Source: Heterocephalus glaber (Eukaryota; Chordata; Mammalia; Rodentia; Bathyergidae). Taken from it: a stretch of 64,000 bases of DNA. The notes under the pieces were generated by a model. That model saw only the letters and a list, made by a program, of their open reading frames with translations, searched no databases and was not told the origin of the DNA. This document shows, one piece after another, positions 10,700 to 24,299 of this stretch. A program made the position numbers and the translations under genes. Location: positions 4,319,689 to 4,383,688 of the forward strand of contig NW_004624854.1 of NCBI RefSeq assembly GCF_000247695.1, written 5' to 3'. Within the stretch, counting starts at the first letter, position 1, and each line of letters starts with the position of its first letter.

Positions 10700-13600
10700 A
10701 CAACAGCATGGTGCTGCTCAGTAACACTGAGGGGTTGTCAAGTGAGACTTTCAAGTGGCCTAACACAGACTCAGAAGACTGTTTTTATGTTCTCTGGTAG
10801 CATATTTTGGTAGCAGCCACCACTTGGATGTTTTGCAAAGGAGAAAATAATGTGCTTTTGAGTAAAATCTTTTCCCCAGTGGAGAAATTTACAAGGAAAA
10901 GTAAGTAGAGTCTGCTTGCAAGCAAATTCAGTTCTCTTTCTGTTTCAAGGATTTGGGGCTTTCTGTGGCACTCATTCCCACCTGGGGACCCAGCAGGCCC
11001 TTGGTGCCCTTGTGATTGGAGGTGGCACAAACCAAGGCTGTGGTTGGGTGTGACACCCATGTCCATGCCCCTGCAGTTAGCCTTCCCAAACTATGCATGG
11101 TTTCCGGCTAAGCTGTTGTTTAAAAGAGAAAAAAATCAATACATCGATTAAATGTTTTTCTCATAAATTATCCAAAAAGCAGGGGTCAAACGATGAAAGA
11201 GATTTTTTTAAAGTAGTTGATTCAAATCCTTTGCATCACAGGCATAAGGTGTTAAGTGATGACAAGTGCATAAGAAGGGAACAACACACTTGAAGACTTG
11301 AAAACTTCAATTCTTGAAAATTCCACAAGGGCTTCACCTTTCTATAATCTCCAAATTAGGAAAACCTGAGGATAGTGCATCTAAGTACCCTTTACTCCAA
11401 AAAAATCTAAGTAAAATCAAATTTAATCTTGATGAAAATGACCTTTCTGTGGGTAGGGAAATATCAGCTCATAAGACCAGAGTCGATTCAGGCATTTGAA
11501 AATATCCTTGCGTTTACTGAGTATTATTTTAATTGTAGTGCTTTATCTGCATTAATCTTAGATAAAGCTGTTTATGATACTGGATTGCCCCATCTCACAC
11601 CAAAGTTAGCTAGCTCTGTTTTCTCTTCTCTGCCTAAAGGGAAAGAAAAAAGAAAAGAAAAGAAAGCAAATAGGAAACTCCTGGATTCCTACATGGTGTG
11701 TGAATCCACTTAACACAATTATAATGCCCAATTAATCTTAGCAACATGAGTGATGAATCATTTCTCCAGGTGTCTTCTTTAAAGAGTGTAAATTTAGTTC
11801 CAACATTTGGTTATTGTTTTAAACCAGCTGTAATCTCACCAGATTAATGGGGAAGCAAATAAGTGAACCCAAATCTATATTCAAAAACAGTCTCTCCCTA
11901 GGTGTCAACATAGTACCCTGACTACCCTAGATAGCAAGCTTTCTAGGGAATACAAGGAACAATGACTGAATTCCATCATTTGAGCCCCTTTTCATGACTT
12001 GATTTGATGGTATCTCCTGCCATCTACTGATAGATAAAAAAGATGAAAACAACTTCTCTAAATCATTTGGCCATTATACCAATTGGTCATCTGCAGATGA
12101 TCTGTTGCATCTTTTGTTTGAATATAGAAAACCACCCAAGGCATCAGGTCTTTTCATCCCAAAACTAGCAGTAAGCTTACTACCCACAGAAAGCCTTTGC
12201 TTGCATTCATGACATCTTACGTTTGAAAGCATTCTGAAGTAGGAAGAAATATTGGCGTTGGAGTCAGAGTACAGATGCTTATGCTGGCTCATCTAAGAAC
12301 ACAGAAGCTTGTTCTGAGCTTAGGTTTCTTTTTCTAAAATAAAAGTGTCAGGGTTGGGGTGCACTTCCTCCCACTTCCAAGATGCTCCAAGTTTTACAGG
12401 ACACTTGAGTTCTTGGCAAATATAGCTCCAAAGAATAGGCCTCACGGTTTGACGGATAGTTCCATTCAAACCCAGCGCGTTACCCCTCAGTCACTCACCT
12501 CCTTCTGCAGAAGACTTCTCCCCGTGTTGTCTGCTACACCCAAATAGCACACATCCAACCTGTTTCCAGTGCACAGCACCTCCAGGAGCCTTCTGTGCTC
12601 CTCCTTCTGTTGCCACAGCCATCGTCACTGTGAAAGACCCCGCATTCACATCCAGTCAGCATGGGAGAAGCGATTAAGCTTGAATTAAGTGTCTTTGCTG
12701 GCTGCTCTGCAGCTGACCCCCACTCCCAATTGGGAAATGGATATATTTGATCTGTTTTCTAACCTTTGAAGAACAGTCAGTCCACAACTCTTTACTTATC
12801 TGAGGGTTATTTATCTGCTAACTTCAAATGTCTAGGACACCACTGAGAATCAAAGATGAACAAGAAAAGTTTGGGGAGAGTATTTTTAAAGGTCTCCATA
12901 AAGCAGAAATATGTGTCCCCAGGCACAGCTCATGCACTTGACTTGAGAGAGTTTCTCCTCCCCTCTTCAAAAACATACATCACCTGTATAAATATATTTT
13001 TAAGCTCAGCATGTTGAGTTTTTGCTCACTGCCATTCAGAAGCAGCAAATTAGATACGGGGACAAAGTCGGTTAGAGGCAGCCATGGAAAGTGACAACAG
13101 AGCACCTGACAGTAAATAGGAAAATGAAAAATGTATACTATCTTCACTTGATCTTTTCGGAAAGCAAAGAAGTGTGCAATTCATTTTAGAAAGATTAGTA
13201 TTAAAATTCATTAAAGTAACAAGTGGTCAGGGCCCTTAAGGTATAAGTTCTAGATAAGAAAAATTCACTGTGTAAATTTTTTTCATTCCAAACGATTTTA
13301 AAAAGATGAAGGATTTCCATAGACTATAAAGGGTAGGAGAGGGCATACAACCAGGATCTTCCTTGGCCAAAGTTCTCAAGGGCAAAGAATTTCAATTCGA
13401 AGTTGTTGATTCCAGTGAATGTTCCCAGCCTGCTCCCTTACCCCACATTCCCAATTCATGGATGTGGGATCCATGCGTCCCCACATTCATGGATGGTGAA
13501 GGAGACAGTGTGTGCAACATGAAGACTCTTCAATGGTTCCAGTTCTTCTCCATCGACAACACGGGCTGAGGCCATGAAGTCCTCCAGGCTAACAGCTGCA

Positions 13601-13789
13601 GGGCTGCGTGGCTCTGGACAGAATGGCCCGGCTGGATCACTGTCACAGCACTTTCATGCCTTCTGTTCTGGCCGATGTGTCAGGTTCCAGTCTGCCAAAC
13701 AGAACTACTATGTTGGTTTTGGTTTGTTTTTGCATTTTGAGGATATGGCAGTCTTTCTTACCTTTTTACCTATATATTATAAGTTATTT
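10700..13789. other. Intergenic, no gene seen
   Basis: AT-rich unique-looking DNA. Short open frames only, none resembling a known protein. Confidence 0.6.
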
Positions 13790-14090
13790 CCCCCGCCATG
13801 TGTGATTTTAGTGGTCGTTTCTTTTTTTGCCATTTTTATTTTCATTATACATTGCAGTATAGAGTGATCGCATGCCTCTTGGGGGTCGGTACAAGTACAT
13901 AACACATCTCAATGCTTTTTTTCATCCTCTTTCTCCCCACCCCCATATCTTGGTCCCATTCCCTTTTGCAAAAGATCTCCCTATTTCCTATTATCTATCT
14001 TTTATTTTGTACTTCATTTATACCTCAGGATTTTCATATAAGAGAAACCATGCAATATTAGCTTGTCTGTCACTATTTTGAATGTGGCCT
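13790..14090 (-). mobile_element. Probable rodent L1 3' UTR fragment
   Basis: The block around 'ttttcattatacattgcagtatagagtg' and the following pyrimidine-rich run resemble the antisense of rodent L1 3' UTRs. This is recognition by general appearance only. Confidence 0.35.
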
Positions 14091-15510
14091 TCCTCCCTCA
14101 GGTGCTTGCCTGACAATAACATTATTTGCCTCTAAGTCCTCAGCAAAACAATGTGCCCCTCTCTTCTGTCCCCATTCTAGAGGGGCTCTGGGTTTGCACA
14201 CTCACAGGAGGCAGCTCAGGTGAGTCTCTGCCACACTCAACCTTCATGTGCACCATTAGTACGATCATGTGAAGCCAAGTGTGTCAGGAGAACAATAAAT
14301 GGGTAACAGATTGCAAGAAAAAAAGAGGAATATGCTTCTGCCTCCCTTGGATTTGCCCTTTCACTGTCCTGTACTGGGGTGTGAAAAAGCACAGCTTGGG
14401 AGGAATTTGGCCTCCTCTGTAAAGGTCACAGAAGTTTCCAACAGAAAGTGATGACTCATGTTCCATACATCCTGATATTTCAGTGTTCAGGAAAAATGCA
14501 ATCTAGTCCAACACACCCTTGCTTTCCATCATTTTCTTGCCAGTTCTCAACACTTGTGAATTTCACCACAAAGGGAAGTTCAACAGCCAAGGTGAGGGAA
14601 ACTGCTAATGTGAACAAAAGTTCAAAAGCGGGGCAAGAGGGGACAGGCCACTGCGTGTTTACCAAAGAGGCAGGTTTCATCCAAATACACAGATCTTTCT
14701 TGACAAACCTGCGGCTCAGTGTTTTGGCATTTTGGAAAGCAGTTTTAGAGGCTGCTTCCCCCCGACCCCCAGTTCTGTACATGCACATATGCAGGCATGC
14801 ACAAACACCAGCTTTGAAATCACATGGCATTGTCTCACAACTTGAAATGCATCCAGCCTTTGACCTTAACTTTCTAACACTTCAGGAAGCAGGAGTTCCC
14901 AAACCCTATGGCCCCTAGTTAAATGAGCCCATGGGAATCTCTCCCCAAAAGTTGCTGGATTGTATATACTGCATACATATCATCTCCCTTCTCAGTGAAA
15001 ACATACAAGGTCACACATTCCAAATCTTGATACAAACTCCTCATCTTAGGATCAAACAATATGGCCACATAACAAACATGCACAACTTGTGAGATCGATT
15101 TGCCATCTGCGTATGAGTCTAGGGAACATGAACTAAAGGGCATTCCCCTCACAGAGCTATAGGAAACCATCAGCTCCAACATTTCTCTGTCTCTGTGTCA
15201 CAGCACTCAACATTCAATTTCCAGGGAAGAGTAGGATTAACTAGGTTTCAGGTAGTCCTCACCACTTGTCCTGGGAGAGATGAGGGTTCTCAATGGAGGG
15301 AAAGACCAAGTGACATGTGGTAGGAGAGGTGTGATGCCCCTTAGGAAAATGAGCTGCTGTTGTCAGAGAAAATGCTGATGCAAAGCTCTCCTTCATACGC
15401 AATTACATACCCCAAAAGAGAAAATAAATTTTTTAAAAGTAGATATAAAATCAACTTCCTTCAGGTCACAGAATAAGTTTAATTTGATCAACTATATTTT
15501 TCCTCTGGGA

Positions 15511-15511
<1 letters not shown>

Positions 15512-15541
<30 letters not shown>
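15512..15541. repeat. (GA)n microsatellite
   Basis: Uninterrupted GA dinucleotide run of about 15 units. Confidence 0.97.
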
Positions 15542-15614
15542 CATGTTTCTAATCCTCCCATCAATCCTCTGTCAAATGAAAATTGAACAAGAAACTTCAA
15601 ATTCAGGAAAGTAT

Positions 15615-15690
15615 AGGGGCTGGGGGTGTAGCTCAGCAGTCAAGTGCTTGCCTAGCATGCAGGGGTCCTAGGATGGATCCTCAGCAAAGG
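15615..15690 (+). mobile_element. ID-like tRNA-derived SINE
   Basis: It reads 'ggggctgggggtgtagctcag ... agtgcttgcctagcatgcag', the typical rodent ID-element head and anticodon-arm region. A degenerate B box ('ggatggatcctcagc') and a purine-rich tail follow. Confidence 0.8.
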
Positions 15691-17699
15691 AGAAGAGGAG
15701 GAGAGAAAAGGGAACAAAACTTAGGGGAAGGAATCTTTCCAGGTCTGGCTCCACTACACTCAGTGCGAGAACTCTCTCTCAGGCAGATCTCACAGTTTTT
15801 GCTTGCATACATAGATCACAGATCTCATGACTACAGAGTTCTAACAAGCAAAGTGCTCTTCCTTATATAGAATAGAGATCTGTGTACCTCTGAATCCCAC
15901 ACACTGAGTCTACTTCTGCTGACTAGAACTACGTAGGAAAAGAAGAAAATAACTTGTAGTTTTTCCCTGACAGCCTCTTAAACATTTGAATCATGTCTAC
16001 CACCCTCCTCCAAAAATAATAACAATAAAATTGATCTTACTGGGCTGAACATCTCTGGCTCCTTTAAACAGCTTCTTACAGCATCTTGCTAACCCTTCAC
16101 CGTTTGTGTAACCCCCTTTTGCCCACATACTAATTATGCAAATATGAATGTAATTATTTTTCTTCTTACCTTGTTCCAAAAAAAAGATTTCAGGTGGCCA
16201 ACTATCAGTTTATCAGTCTCCCTTTAAGAAATACGAAGCCCAACACGATGCACCAGCCTGCAGAGTGAGAAAGCAAATGGAGTGCACTGAGCACACTTCA
16301 CAGATAGGCTACCATATGTCACCAAGTGTTTCAGGAGCTGCAGTGCTGAAGAGGAAGTACAGGCTGCAGAGGAGTCCAGACAGAGGCCTGGGGTGTGTTC
16401 CAGGATCATTCAGCGTGAAATAGACCCTAAATAAGGAAAACAACAGATGCGAAGGCTGTTTTTCATACAAGACTCCTCCAAGGGAACATCTTATCATAGT
16501 CACAATCTAATGTTGCCTCACACCCTGAGGGGAAATTCCCCAGGGAAGTGTTAGGAGAGGAAACTGCCATGAAAGAGATTTTTCAGGCACATTAGAGCTG
16601 ACAGAAATCAGTTCTGAGGTCAGGACTGGGTGTGTGTAGGAGCTAACTAGGAGTACAGGCCAGGTGCGCCCAATCAACCATTCTCAGGCACCACAAACCA
16701 CTTCCTAAATGCTCTGGGCACCCAGAGTTTCACCTAGCTCCCCTAGGGGGAAGAAAGATGAGTATTGGGGCGGTAGGAGGTTGTAATCACAAGCAGAGCT
16801 GCTAAGGGGGTATCAGATGCACATTTAGCAAGCTCAGTGCATTCCCCATGCCTGCTGGAACAAACAGCATAGAGGAGCCTCCTTGATTTGCAGTTGATTG
16901 TAAACTGTCTGGCTCCGTGTGATTTTACAACCATTTCAGCTAATTCAGAGAGTTAAACATCCAACCCAGGCAGCATCTTGTGCATTTATGAAGCATTTGA
17001 GAGATTACAGGTACTGAACTGGGAATAATTTACATTTCCCCATTCTGTGGCTCACAAAGGCATGCACATGTAGGGCATGGGTACTTGTGTGCATGTGTCC
17101 GTGTGCGTGCATATGTGTCATAAGTCTTTTTTAAATCCAAGCATAATTATTTATTTTCCATATGCAATGACAATCAATTCTCCATACCTGGCCTAAAGCC
17201 TACTCCTAAACTGCTTATTCTTACTATTGAAAATAATGACCTACTACTCACTACTTGTAGAAATGTGACTATGCAGTCTTTTTGTTGGTTTGCTTTTGGG
17301 GGATTTTTTTTTTCCAGTTGTTTTTGAACCCTGGGTTGTCAAAAGAAAAATATATGAAAACCCTGCATGGTAATTCTGGTAACACTGGCTCCACATTGCT
17401 TCTGCAAAGCTGAGTTGGGATGGTAGTGTTTCTCCCCCGGAGGTACAGGCCTGCTCTACATCAAAGGTGTGGAGGCGCTCTGCAGCGTCAGAGACAGGGT
17501 CTCCCATGCAAATCGCAAGAGAAGGGAGCCAGATCTCCTCTCACTTGAAAAGCCAGCCTGTGACAAAACCTCATTTTGTCAAGAGGTAGTCTACTTCCTG
17601 TACAACACCAACTGCTACATCCCAAAGGCAAAATATGGGAATATCTGTTGGGTACAAGCAAGTGTAGAAATTCTCCTGTATTTTTCTGTATATATGCTA

Positions 17700-17812
17700 A
17701 ATAGAAAATTTGTACCCTGAGGGCAGAGATTTGGGTGTTGTGCCTGGTGTGTCTCATTGACTGTGTCACCCATCCCAAGTGCAACAGTACCTGGCACACA
17801 TATGGTCTGCAA
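17700..17812 (+). mobile_element. L2 3' end fragment
   Basis: 'ccctgagggcagagatttgggtgttg' and 'acagtacctggcacaca' are L2 3'-end landmarks. Confidence 0.55.
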
Positions 17813-18600
17813 ATGACGTGGTCACTGCTCCAAGTTCACGTCCAAGAAGCTATTATTCCTGGGCCCACTATTCTGCTTATAAACACCAGGAGTCAACAAC
17901 TCCATGCTGGCAAATAACAGCCCACAGAATAATGTGGTGATGGGTAGCACATGAGGAGCCTCAGAAGAAAATAATATTTGGATTCATGTAAATCTAAAGA
18001 AATGTGTTGATGCTTTTTATCCCTAAGAAAACATTGTTGGTGGCTTTTCATATCATCCAAAATGATCCCAAGGAAAAGACTCCTTGTCCCCATCATCAGT
18101 AGGTTTCTTCTTTGTGTCGACTGGATATTTAACACCTTACTACCTTTTAATTCAGGCTATTACGAGGTGTTAAAGCAAACAGTAGGACTGTTGAGTGGAG
18201 CCCCGGTGCAAAAGCAGATTTCTCCAACAGAGGCTGGGAAGCTCGAATGCTGGGGACCCAGTGTGATCAGGGCTATGGGACTGAAATGGAGGGATAAGTG
18301 TGGTGGCTCACATTAGGGTGGAGGGAAGGAGCAGAGCTCAGAGGAACAGCCCACCAACCTCTCCATTACTTGCCTTCAAGGATGGAAACAGAAGAAACAA
18401 GTCCCCTTCGGTAGGTGTGCTTGGCTGGCTACAACTCCAAAATGTTCTGTTTTGTTACGTGTCTGTGTCTAGCAAACAGCAGACCTGGTAGATGGATAAA
18501 CCAGATTTATCTGCATGAAGACTCTAAAGCAAAAAATCAGCATTGTTTGTCTAACCCTACACTATTAGCAGCATGATTTCTGACAGAGATATATTAATAT

Positions 18601-18627
18601 TGATGATGATGATGATGATGATGATAA
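18601..18627. repeat. (GAT)n microsatellite
   Basis: Eight to nine TGA/GAT units, decaying into GATAAT. Confidence 0.95.
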
Positions 18628-19629
18628 TAATGATAACCACAAGATGTTCACATCCACCCTGAAGATAAGTGACATTATTCCTCTGGAAAACTCCAAAACC
18701 TCATGTTGTTATTTGAACGTCAGTAAAAACAATAGGTTAAATAACTTAGCTATGCTTGCTGTAGCCAATAGCAACTCTGGGAAAATCAGTGCTCATTTGG
18801 GTTTTACACATGTGAAGTGTGAAGTTTCTACTAGATTGCTACATGGTTTGTTTTGACTGTGTCACTAAAAAAAAAATCTATAATTGTACCACATTTGTAA
18901 AGAAGAGAAATGAGGAAACTGTGTATGAGAGGTTTGTTTTTTCTATGCAGACTCAGAGGCCAAAAGTTTAGAGCCCTGAGTGAAAAATTTAGCTTTCATA
19001 CTGTGTTCATTTTAAGGACTGGCAATCTTGGGTTCAGTACTAATCCTACTTAAACTTCTGAACCCCAGTGAGTAAGCCAGAATAAATGTGGAGAGTCACT
19101 GGAAAAGCAAACAAACAAACAAAAGTTCAGGTACCTGGGCAGCAACATTATCTGTGCTATAGAAGTGTTAAGAGCAGCTCTGAGCCATGTTCTTCCAGAG
19201 TCAGATGAGAGGGAGAGTACAGGAGGAATGGAGAAGAGCCAGCCCCTGTCATCCACAGCATGTCCGAGGGACAGGCACAGGCCCCTGGGACTGGCTCTGC
19301 AGACCTTTCCCAGGAAAATCTGATGTCCCTAACAGAATCTGCGAGTCTGGGAACTTGGAAGTCACTCCCAAAGGGGAGTCCATGGAAGCTTCCCTGCCTG
19401 TAAGTCATCATTTTATCCCAAATGAAGATGGAGCTGAGCTTCCCCCCTCAAATGGCCATGTGGAATTTAATCACTAGGCTTGGGAAGAGCAGAACTGGGT
19501 CAGGAGGCTGAACTCCCCCCACCACCCACTCACTGATCATGGAGGGATCGCCAGGCACACAATGGTTTCCTCCACGTTTCTTCATCTGTAAAGTGAAGAG
19601 GCTGAATAATGATAACAGAAGGTGAGGTG

Positions 19630-19800
19630 ACAATCATAATACAGATAGCAACAGTAACAGCCAATGAGGAGAGTGTGTTAGTTGAAACCTAATTTAATCA
19701 TCCCAACACTCCTATAATTTAAAATAAGATAATTATTATCTGCTTTACAGTTGAAAAAACTGAGGGTCAGAAACTTACATTCTCACTGGCAGAATGGCAA
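19630..19800 (-). mobile_element. MIR SINE
   Basis: 'aatttaatcatcccaacactcctata', then 'ttattatctgctttacagttgaaaaaactgagggtcagaaacttac', follow reverse MIR. Confidence 0.7.
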
Positions 19801-20084
19801 GAAGGGGTGAATTTACTGTGAATTAATAAAGTTGGAGCTTCAGAGCCCCTTATTTGCATAGGTTCCCTTCCAAGACTCTCTACCTAATTTTGTAGTCTCT
19901 GTCTTAAAGAGAGTTGCTAAAATTGCCTAAGTTTCAGGCCCCATAAGAAGTGGATTTGTCCCTGATGCCAGCAAGAGGTAGAGTGACAACTCGAAGGTGT
20001 GTCCCAGCTCCAAAGCCTGGAATCTCAGTCCGCTTACCTGGCTCCTTTCGAGAGCCCATCATTTTCCATAACTTCCCAGGCTCT

Positions 20085-20456
20085 CTGTTATGGACTCAAT
20101 TGTGCCCCCTCAAAATTCCTATGTTGAAGCCCTAGCCCTTGTGTGACTTACCTTGAGTTCAGATCTCTAAGGATAAGCAGAGCTCAATGAGATCCTTGTC
20201 ATTAAGTGGAGGCCTGATCTACTCTTCTTGGTTTCCTACAACAAGAGGAAGAGAGCAGCTGCCTCGAAGCAGCCACCATGGTCAGGCATGTGACACAGCG
20301 AGAAGGGGCTGTCCACACACAGGGCAGAGCCCTCACCACAAACACCATGTGCTGCCACTTTGGTCGTGGGCTTCTAGACTCCAGAACTGTGAGAAATTAG
20401 TGTCTTCTGTTGAAGCCAGGCCTTCTGTGGTATTCTGTTATGCAGCCAGAACAAGA
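20085..20456 (+). mobile_element. MaLR LTR (MLT1A/B-like)
   Basis: It runs from 'tatggactcaattgtgccccctcaaaattc' through 'cctatgttgaagccctagccc', 'agacacagcgagaagg'-like and 'ttctagactccagaactgtgagaaatta' blocks to 'ctgtggtattctgttatgcag'. This is the order of an MLT1-type LTR. Confidence 0.8.
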
Positions 20457-21087
20457 TCATATTCTATCCTGGGTCTACCTTGTCCTTTCTGCTTCTCCCA
20501 TCTCAAATAAAAGGACTACTGGCATGTCCTTCAGAGAGTTGTTCCACACACAGCATCTTAGGAATCATCAGGATATCTTTCTGTGCCTAATTTTGTATCA
20601 TTTCTCCTGGAAATCCAAATACCTTCCTCTTCTTTTCTGGTTTTGGGGAAGCAGTAGAACATTAAGTGTTCAACAACAGATGGCAGAAGGCCGAGTTCGA
20701 AACTCCAATATCCACGACTTGTGGACGATAAGCCGGGCTTCCGTGCCCCTGCCATCTGGCAGCACTTTCATCTGCATGAGGCTGCTCAGCAGAACATTGA
20801 GTCAAGATCTACTGCAGAAACTTCGGAACTGTCATGCCACAAATGCTGCTGGGTGCCCCTGCACGCTGCACAACACTCACCACCCATCAGTAAGGACAGT
20901 GAATTAAGTGGATGATCCAACCACAGGATCATTCTCCATTCAGGGTAAGATACTACACCTACATTGGAACATGGATAGTCTTCATTTCTCACTGATTCCT
21001 CATCTCTCCGTTGACTTTCATCCATTATTAATTCATAAATATGTATGAAATACTAAGTGTCAGGTGGTTGCAGGGGTGCAGCAGTGT

Positions 21088-21715
21088 GGTGGGCAGAACC
21101 ATAAGGTAATTCTTAGGGTTCCCAGGCCTAGTGTGCCTGTGTTATATAATCCCCTCCCCTTGAATGTGCTCACCTGTGACTATGATAAGACAGCACTCCT
21201 GTGATTGAGGTGCATTATGTAGGGAAGATGGAAGATCCTGCAGATGTAACCAAGGTCTGTATTCAGAGTTCATCAGAGGATTGTCCTCAGTGGGCCCAGC
21301 CTAATTGGGTGAACGTCTTAAAGAGGGTCTAGAGATCAGATACTGGTGCTGAAGAAATCAACTGCCATGTAATGAAGAGCCTACATGACCAGAACTCTGC
21401 AGTTTCTAGAAACTAAAGTACCTCACCTCCACCCCAGCTGACAGCCAGCAAGGGAAAGCTGGGCCTCCCAACCACAAGAAATTGAAATCTGCCAGCGACC
21501 CAGATGATCTTAGGAGATGCTAAATCTCAGATGAGCCTGCAGCCTGGACAATGCCTTGTTTTCTGCCAAGAGAAGGGCTGATGAAAACAGCTAATCTATG
21601 CCCACATGAGTCCCGACCCCAGAACGCTGTGAGGCGCTCAGTGTGTGTTGCTTAACCGTGCTACGTGTGTGGCAATTTGTTACACATAATAGAAACATAA
21701 TACAAAGAGAGAATC
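21088..21715 (+). mobile_element. MaLR LTR (MLT1C/D-like)
   Basis: It opens with 'tgtggtgggcagaaccata' and carries 'gatgtaaccaaggtctgtat', 'agtgggcccagcctaattggg' and 'cttaaagagggtctagagatcag'. It closes with 'gtgtgtggcaatttgttacacataatagaaac'. The order matches MLT1C/D LTRs. Confidence 0.7.
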
Positions 21716-22559
21716 ATATAGAGAACATCCCTGCCTTCACAGAGCCTCTGCCCCCGTGGGGTACACAGGCAATAAGCAGCTCATCAGTAAACGGTATTCT
21801 TCCAAGCACCGATACATACACTGAAGAACATATGCCAGAGTGGTAGGAAGGGAGACACTGAAGATGCAGCCCCTAGTTGGTGGATGGCCCAGGACCACAA
21901 TGAATGAGAAGAAAGTCAGCCAGACAAGAGGGAAAGGGAAGAAGATTCCAGGCGGGAGGAAGGTCCTCAGCAACAGTGAGTGGCCACAGCATTACAGAGC
22001 CGCATGGAGACGCTGCTCCATAAGCTCATTCATCCACCGAATGCTTAATTTAATATAAATGTATAACTGCCTAAAAAATATGCTTCAGTAGAGTGGGTCC
22101 TATTGGACATTAATCAGTTTAAGTGCCATTAGCGAAAGTTCTAATTATAGTAGCCTTTTAAATTCGGCTTTCCTTCAACCTTACCAAGCGGAAATGTTCC
22201 TTATAGAGCACAGGGCTTAGCACTTCATGGGAATCCAAAAGGACAGTTATTGAATTAGAGTGAATGCTTCAACTTTATTTAAAGTTTCATGTTTGTTTGG
22301 TTCTTTTGGTGTGGAACGCTATTTCCTATCAGGAAGATGTAATGACAAAGAATGATTAAATTGTTCTCTGTTTAAGACCTCTGCTGTATAAATCAAGATC
22401 TCAGTTATTAAACATACACTAGAAGGACTGTCATAAATTAATAAGTACTCTACAAACTGAGGTAGAATTGGTAGTTTGGCCGGACTAGTATGTAAAGACC
22501 ATTTTACAACAGGCACTGTGGGATATCATTAAGTCCATGAGCATCAAACAAACTTTTCC

Positions 22560-22830
22560 CATCATTATTAGCACAATTTTTAAATAAGGGGATTGAAACT
22601 TAGTTAAAGTAATTTTTTCAATATTATACACAAACAGTGAGGAATCTGGACCTTGAATCCAGGTGAATGACCCTAAATCCAAGCCTAGAAACCACTATGT
22701 AGGATAACAGCAATAATGACCACAGTGAATTCAGTATTTAGCCTGGGCCAGGCACTGAGCCAAGCAATCCTTCACTTAACCTCCCTGGGGCTCAGTCCCC
22801 TCACCCCACTGTGAGACTCCAGTCCACAGA
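22560..22830 (-). mobile_element. MIR-derived fragments
   Basis: Two adjoining MIR-like pieces are present. 22560-22690 has 'gaatctggaccttgaatccagg'. 22700-22830 has 'gggccaggcactgagccaagc'. The second mixes both MIR orientations, so its order is unclear. Confidence 0.45.
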
Positions 22831-23539
22831 TTCCACCCCATACTGTCAGATGTCACAAGATGCCTCAGCACTGGCAGCAGCCATGATCCAAAATGAAACG
22901 GTGACTTCAAGTGTGCCAAGCATATTTTCTTTTCTTCGTTACACTGGGGGCAAGTTTACAGAGCCAAAGTCATTACACTTGCCCATCTCAACTTATTCTT
23001 AATCATGAATTTCTTTAATTAGCTTGAGTTGCCTTTTCTCTTTGCCTCTGGATTCTAATTATCTTCTATTGCTTGGTCAGTGTTCAAGGGCTGGAGTAAG
23101 GTGTTCCCCTCTGCCTCTCCTGAATTTCAACTTTGAGTTGTAACAAAAATGTCATGCTCCACAATTGAGGCTAATAGAATCAATTAAACCAAGTGTGAAT
23201 CACTAGCCTGCAAAATAACCTATTGCGAGAAGCATTTTGTAAATGTAGGGCTAATGAGACCAAGGCATTTCCTCATGTTGTAAAAAGAATACCAAAGTGA
23301 CCTCTACATCCAAAGGAATAGAGAGTATTTCTCATGTCAACAAGGTGGCAAGGGGATACTCTGAGAGCAGGGTTGCGGCTAGCACACTGCCTTATTTAAC
23401 CAATTACAGTTCAACTCTCCAGGGTAATAAATCTGCCACAGAAGGGAGATGGCCTGTGTGGAATCTAGAAAGGAAGATCCAAAAGGAAACACCTGCCAGC
23501 ATTTACTCAGCTTTATCCTGGGAAGAGGGGACTCTGAGC

Positions 23540-23690
23540 TTGTGAAGGTGTTTTTCAAACTGTGGGCTGTGACCCATCAATAATCATGAAATTGAATTCT
23601 TGGGTAGCAACTGACATTTTTAATAGGTAGACCATAGTGTGTTGCATGAACCAAGTTTAAGTGTTATTTTGTGAAACTTGTTCCCATTGT
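23540..23690. mobile_element. Possible ancient DNA-transposon fragment
   Basis: 'tttttcaaactgtgggctgtgacccatcaataatcatgaaat' resembles the end of a known mammalian non-autonomous hAT-like repeat ('caaactgtgggtcgtgaccc'). The family is uncertain. An AT-rich 'tatatatccatat' run follows to 23757. Confidence 0.4.
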
Positions 23691-24299
23691 ATGTTACCCA
23701 TATTATATATACTCATATTTTATATATCCATATGTTATTTATATATATCCATATTAGTTTGCATGAACTTTTAGATATGACAGAGTATTTCTGTGGGTCT
23801 GTTTGAAAGGTATTGTTCTACTTACTGATCTTATTTAAGTTTTCTAAACCACTGGCACTCAGACTTCAGGATTTCATTGAACTGTAAGTCACTCTCCAAA
23901 ACAGGAAAAATTAGGAACTGTAATTGCCAATATTTTTATTCTGCCAGGATTTAAACATTTTAAAGATAATACTAATATAATTTTCCTAAAATCAGAACTT
24001 TGACATTAAATATAACCATGACATAATCACAAAGTAAAGCACATTCTTTTAAATTAAATATAGTTTTATAGTAAATCTACTGTATTTTTCTTTTTTTTTC
24101 ATTTCACTACGATTCATGAAACCTCCTTAGTCAGGCATTGGATAACAAGAATGAATATGCCCAAAATGGGAAGGAGTGGTACAAGCCATGTCCCTCAGCT
24201 CAAAAGGATGTTTTTAGGGATGTCTATGAAGTGCCTTATTTCAGCCCTCCCTGGACTTCTGGTGTGTCATTTGTACCTGAGGAGGTAGGACCTCCAGGA

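Larger units (their letters stand above)
15700..20084. other. Intergenic, mostly unique
   Basis: Contains an L2 piece, a (GAT)n and a MIR. No splice-flanked conserved coding segment is visible. Confidence 0.6.
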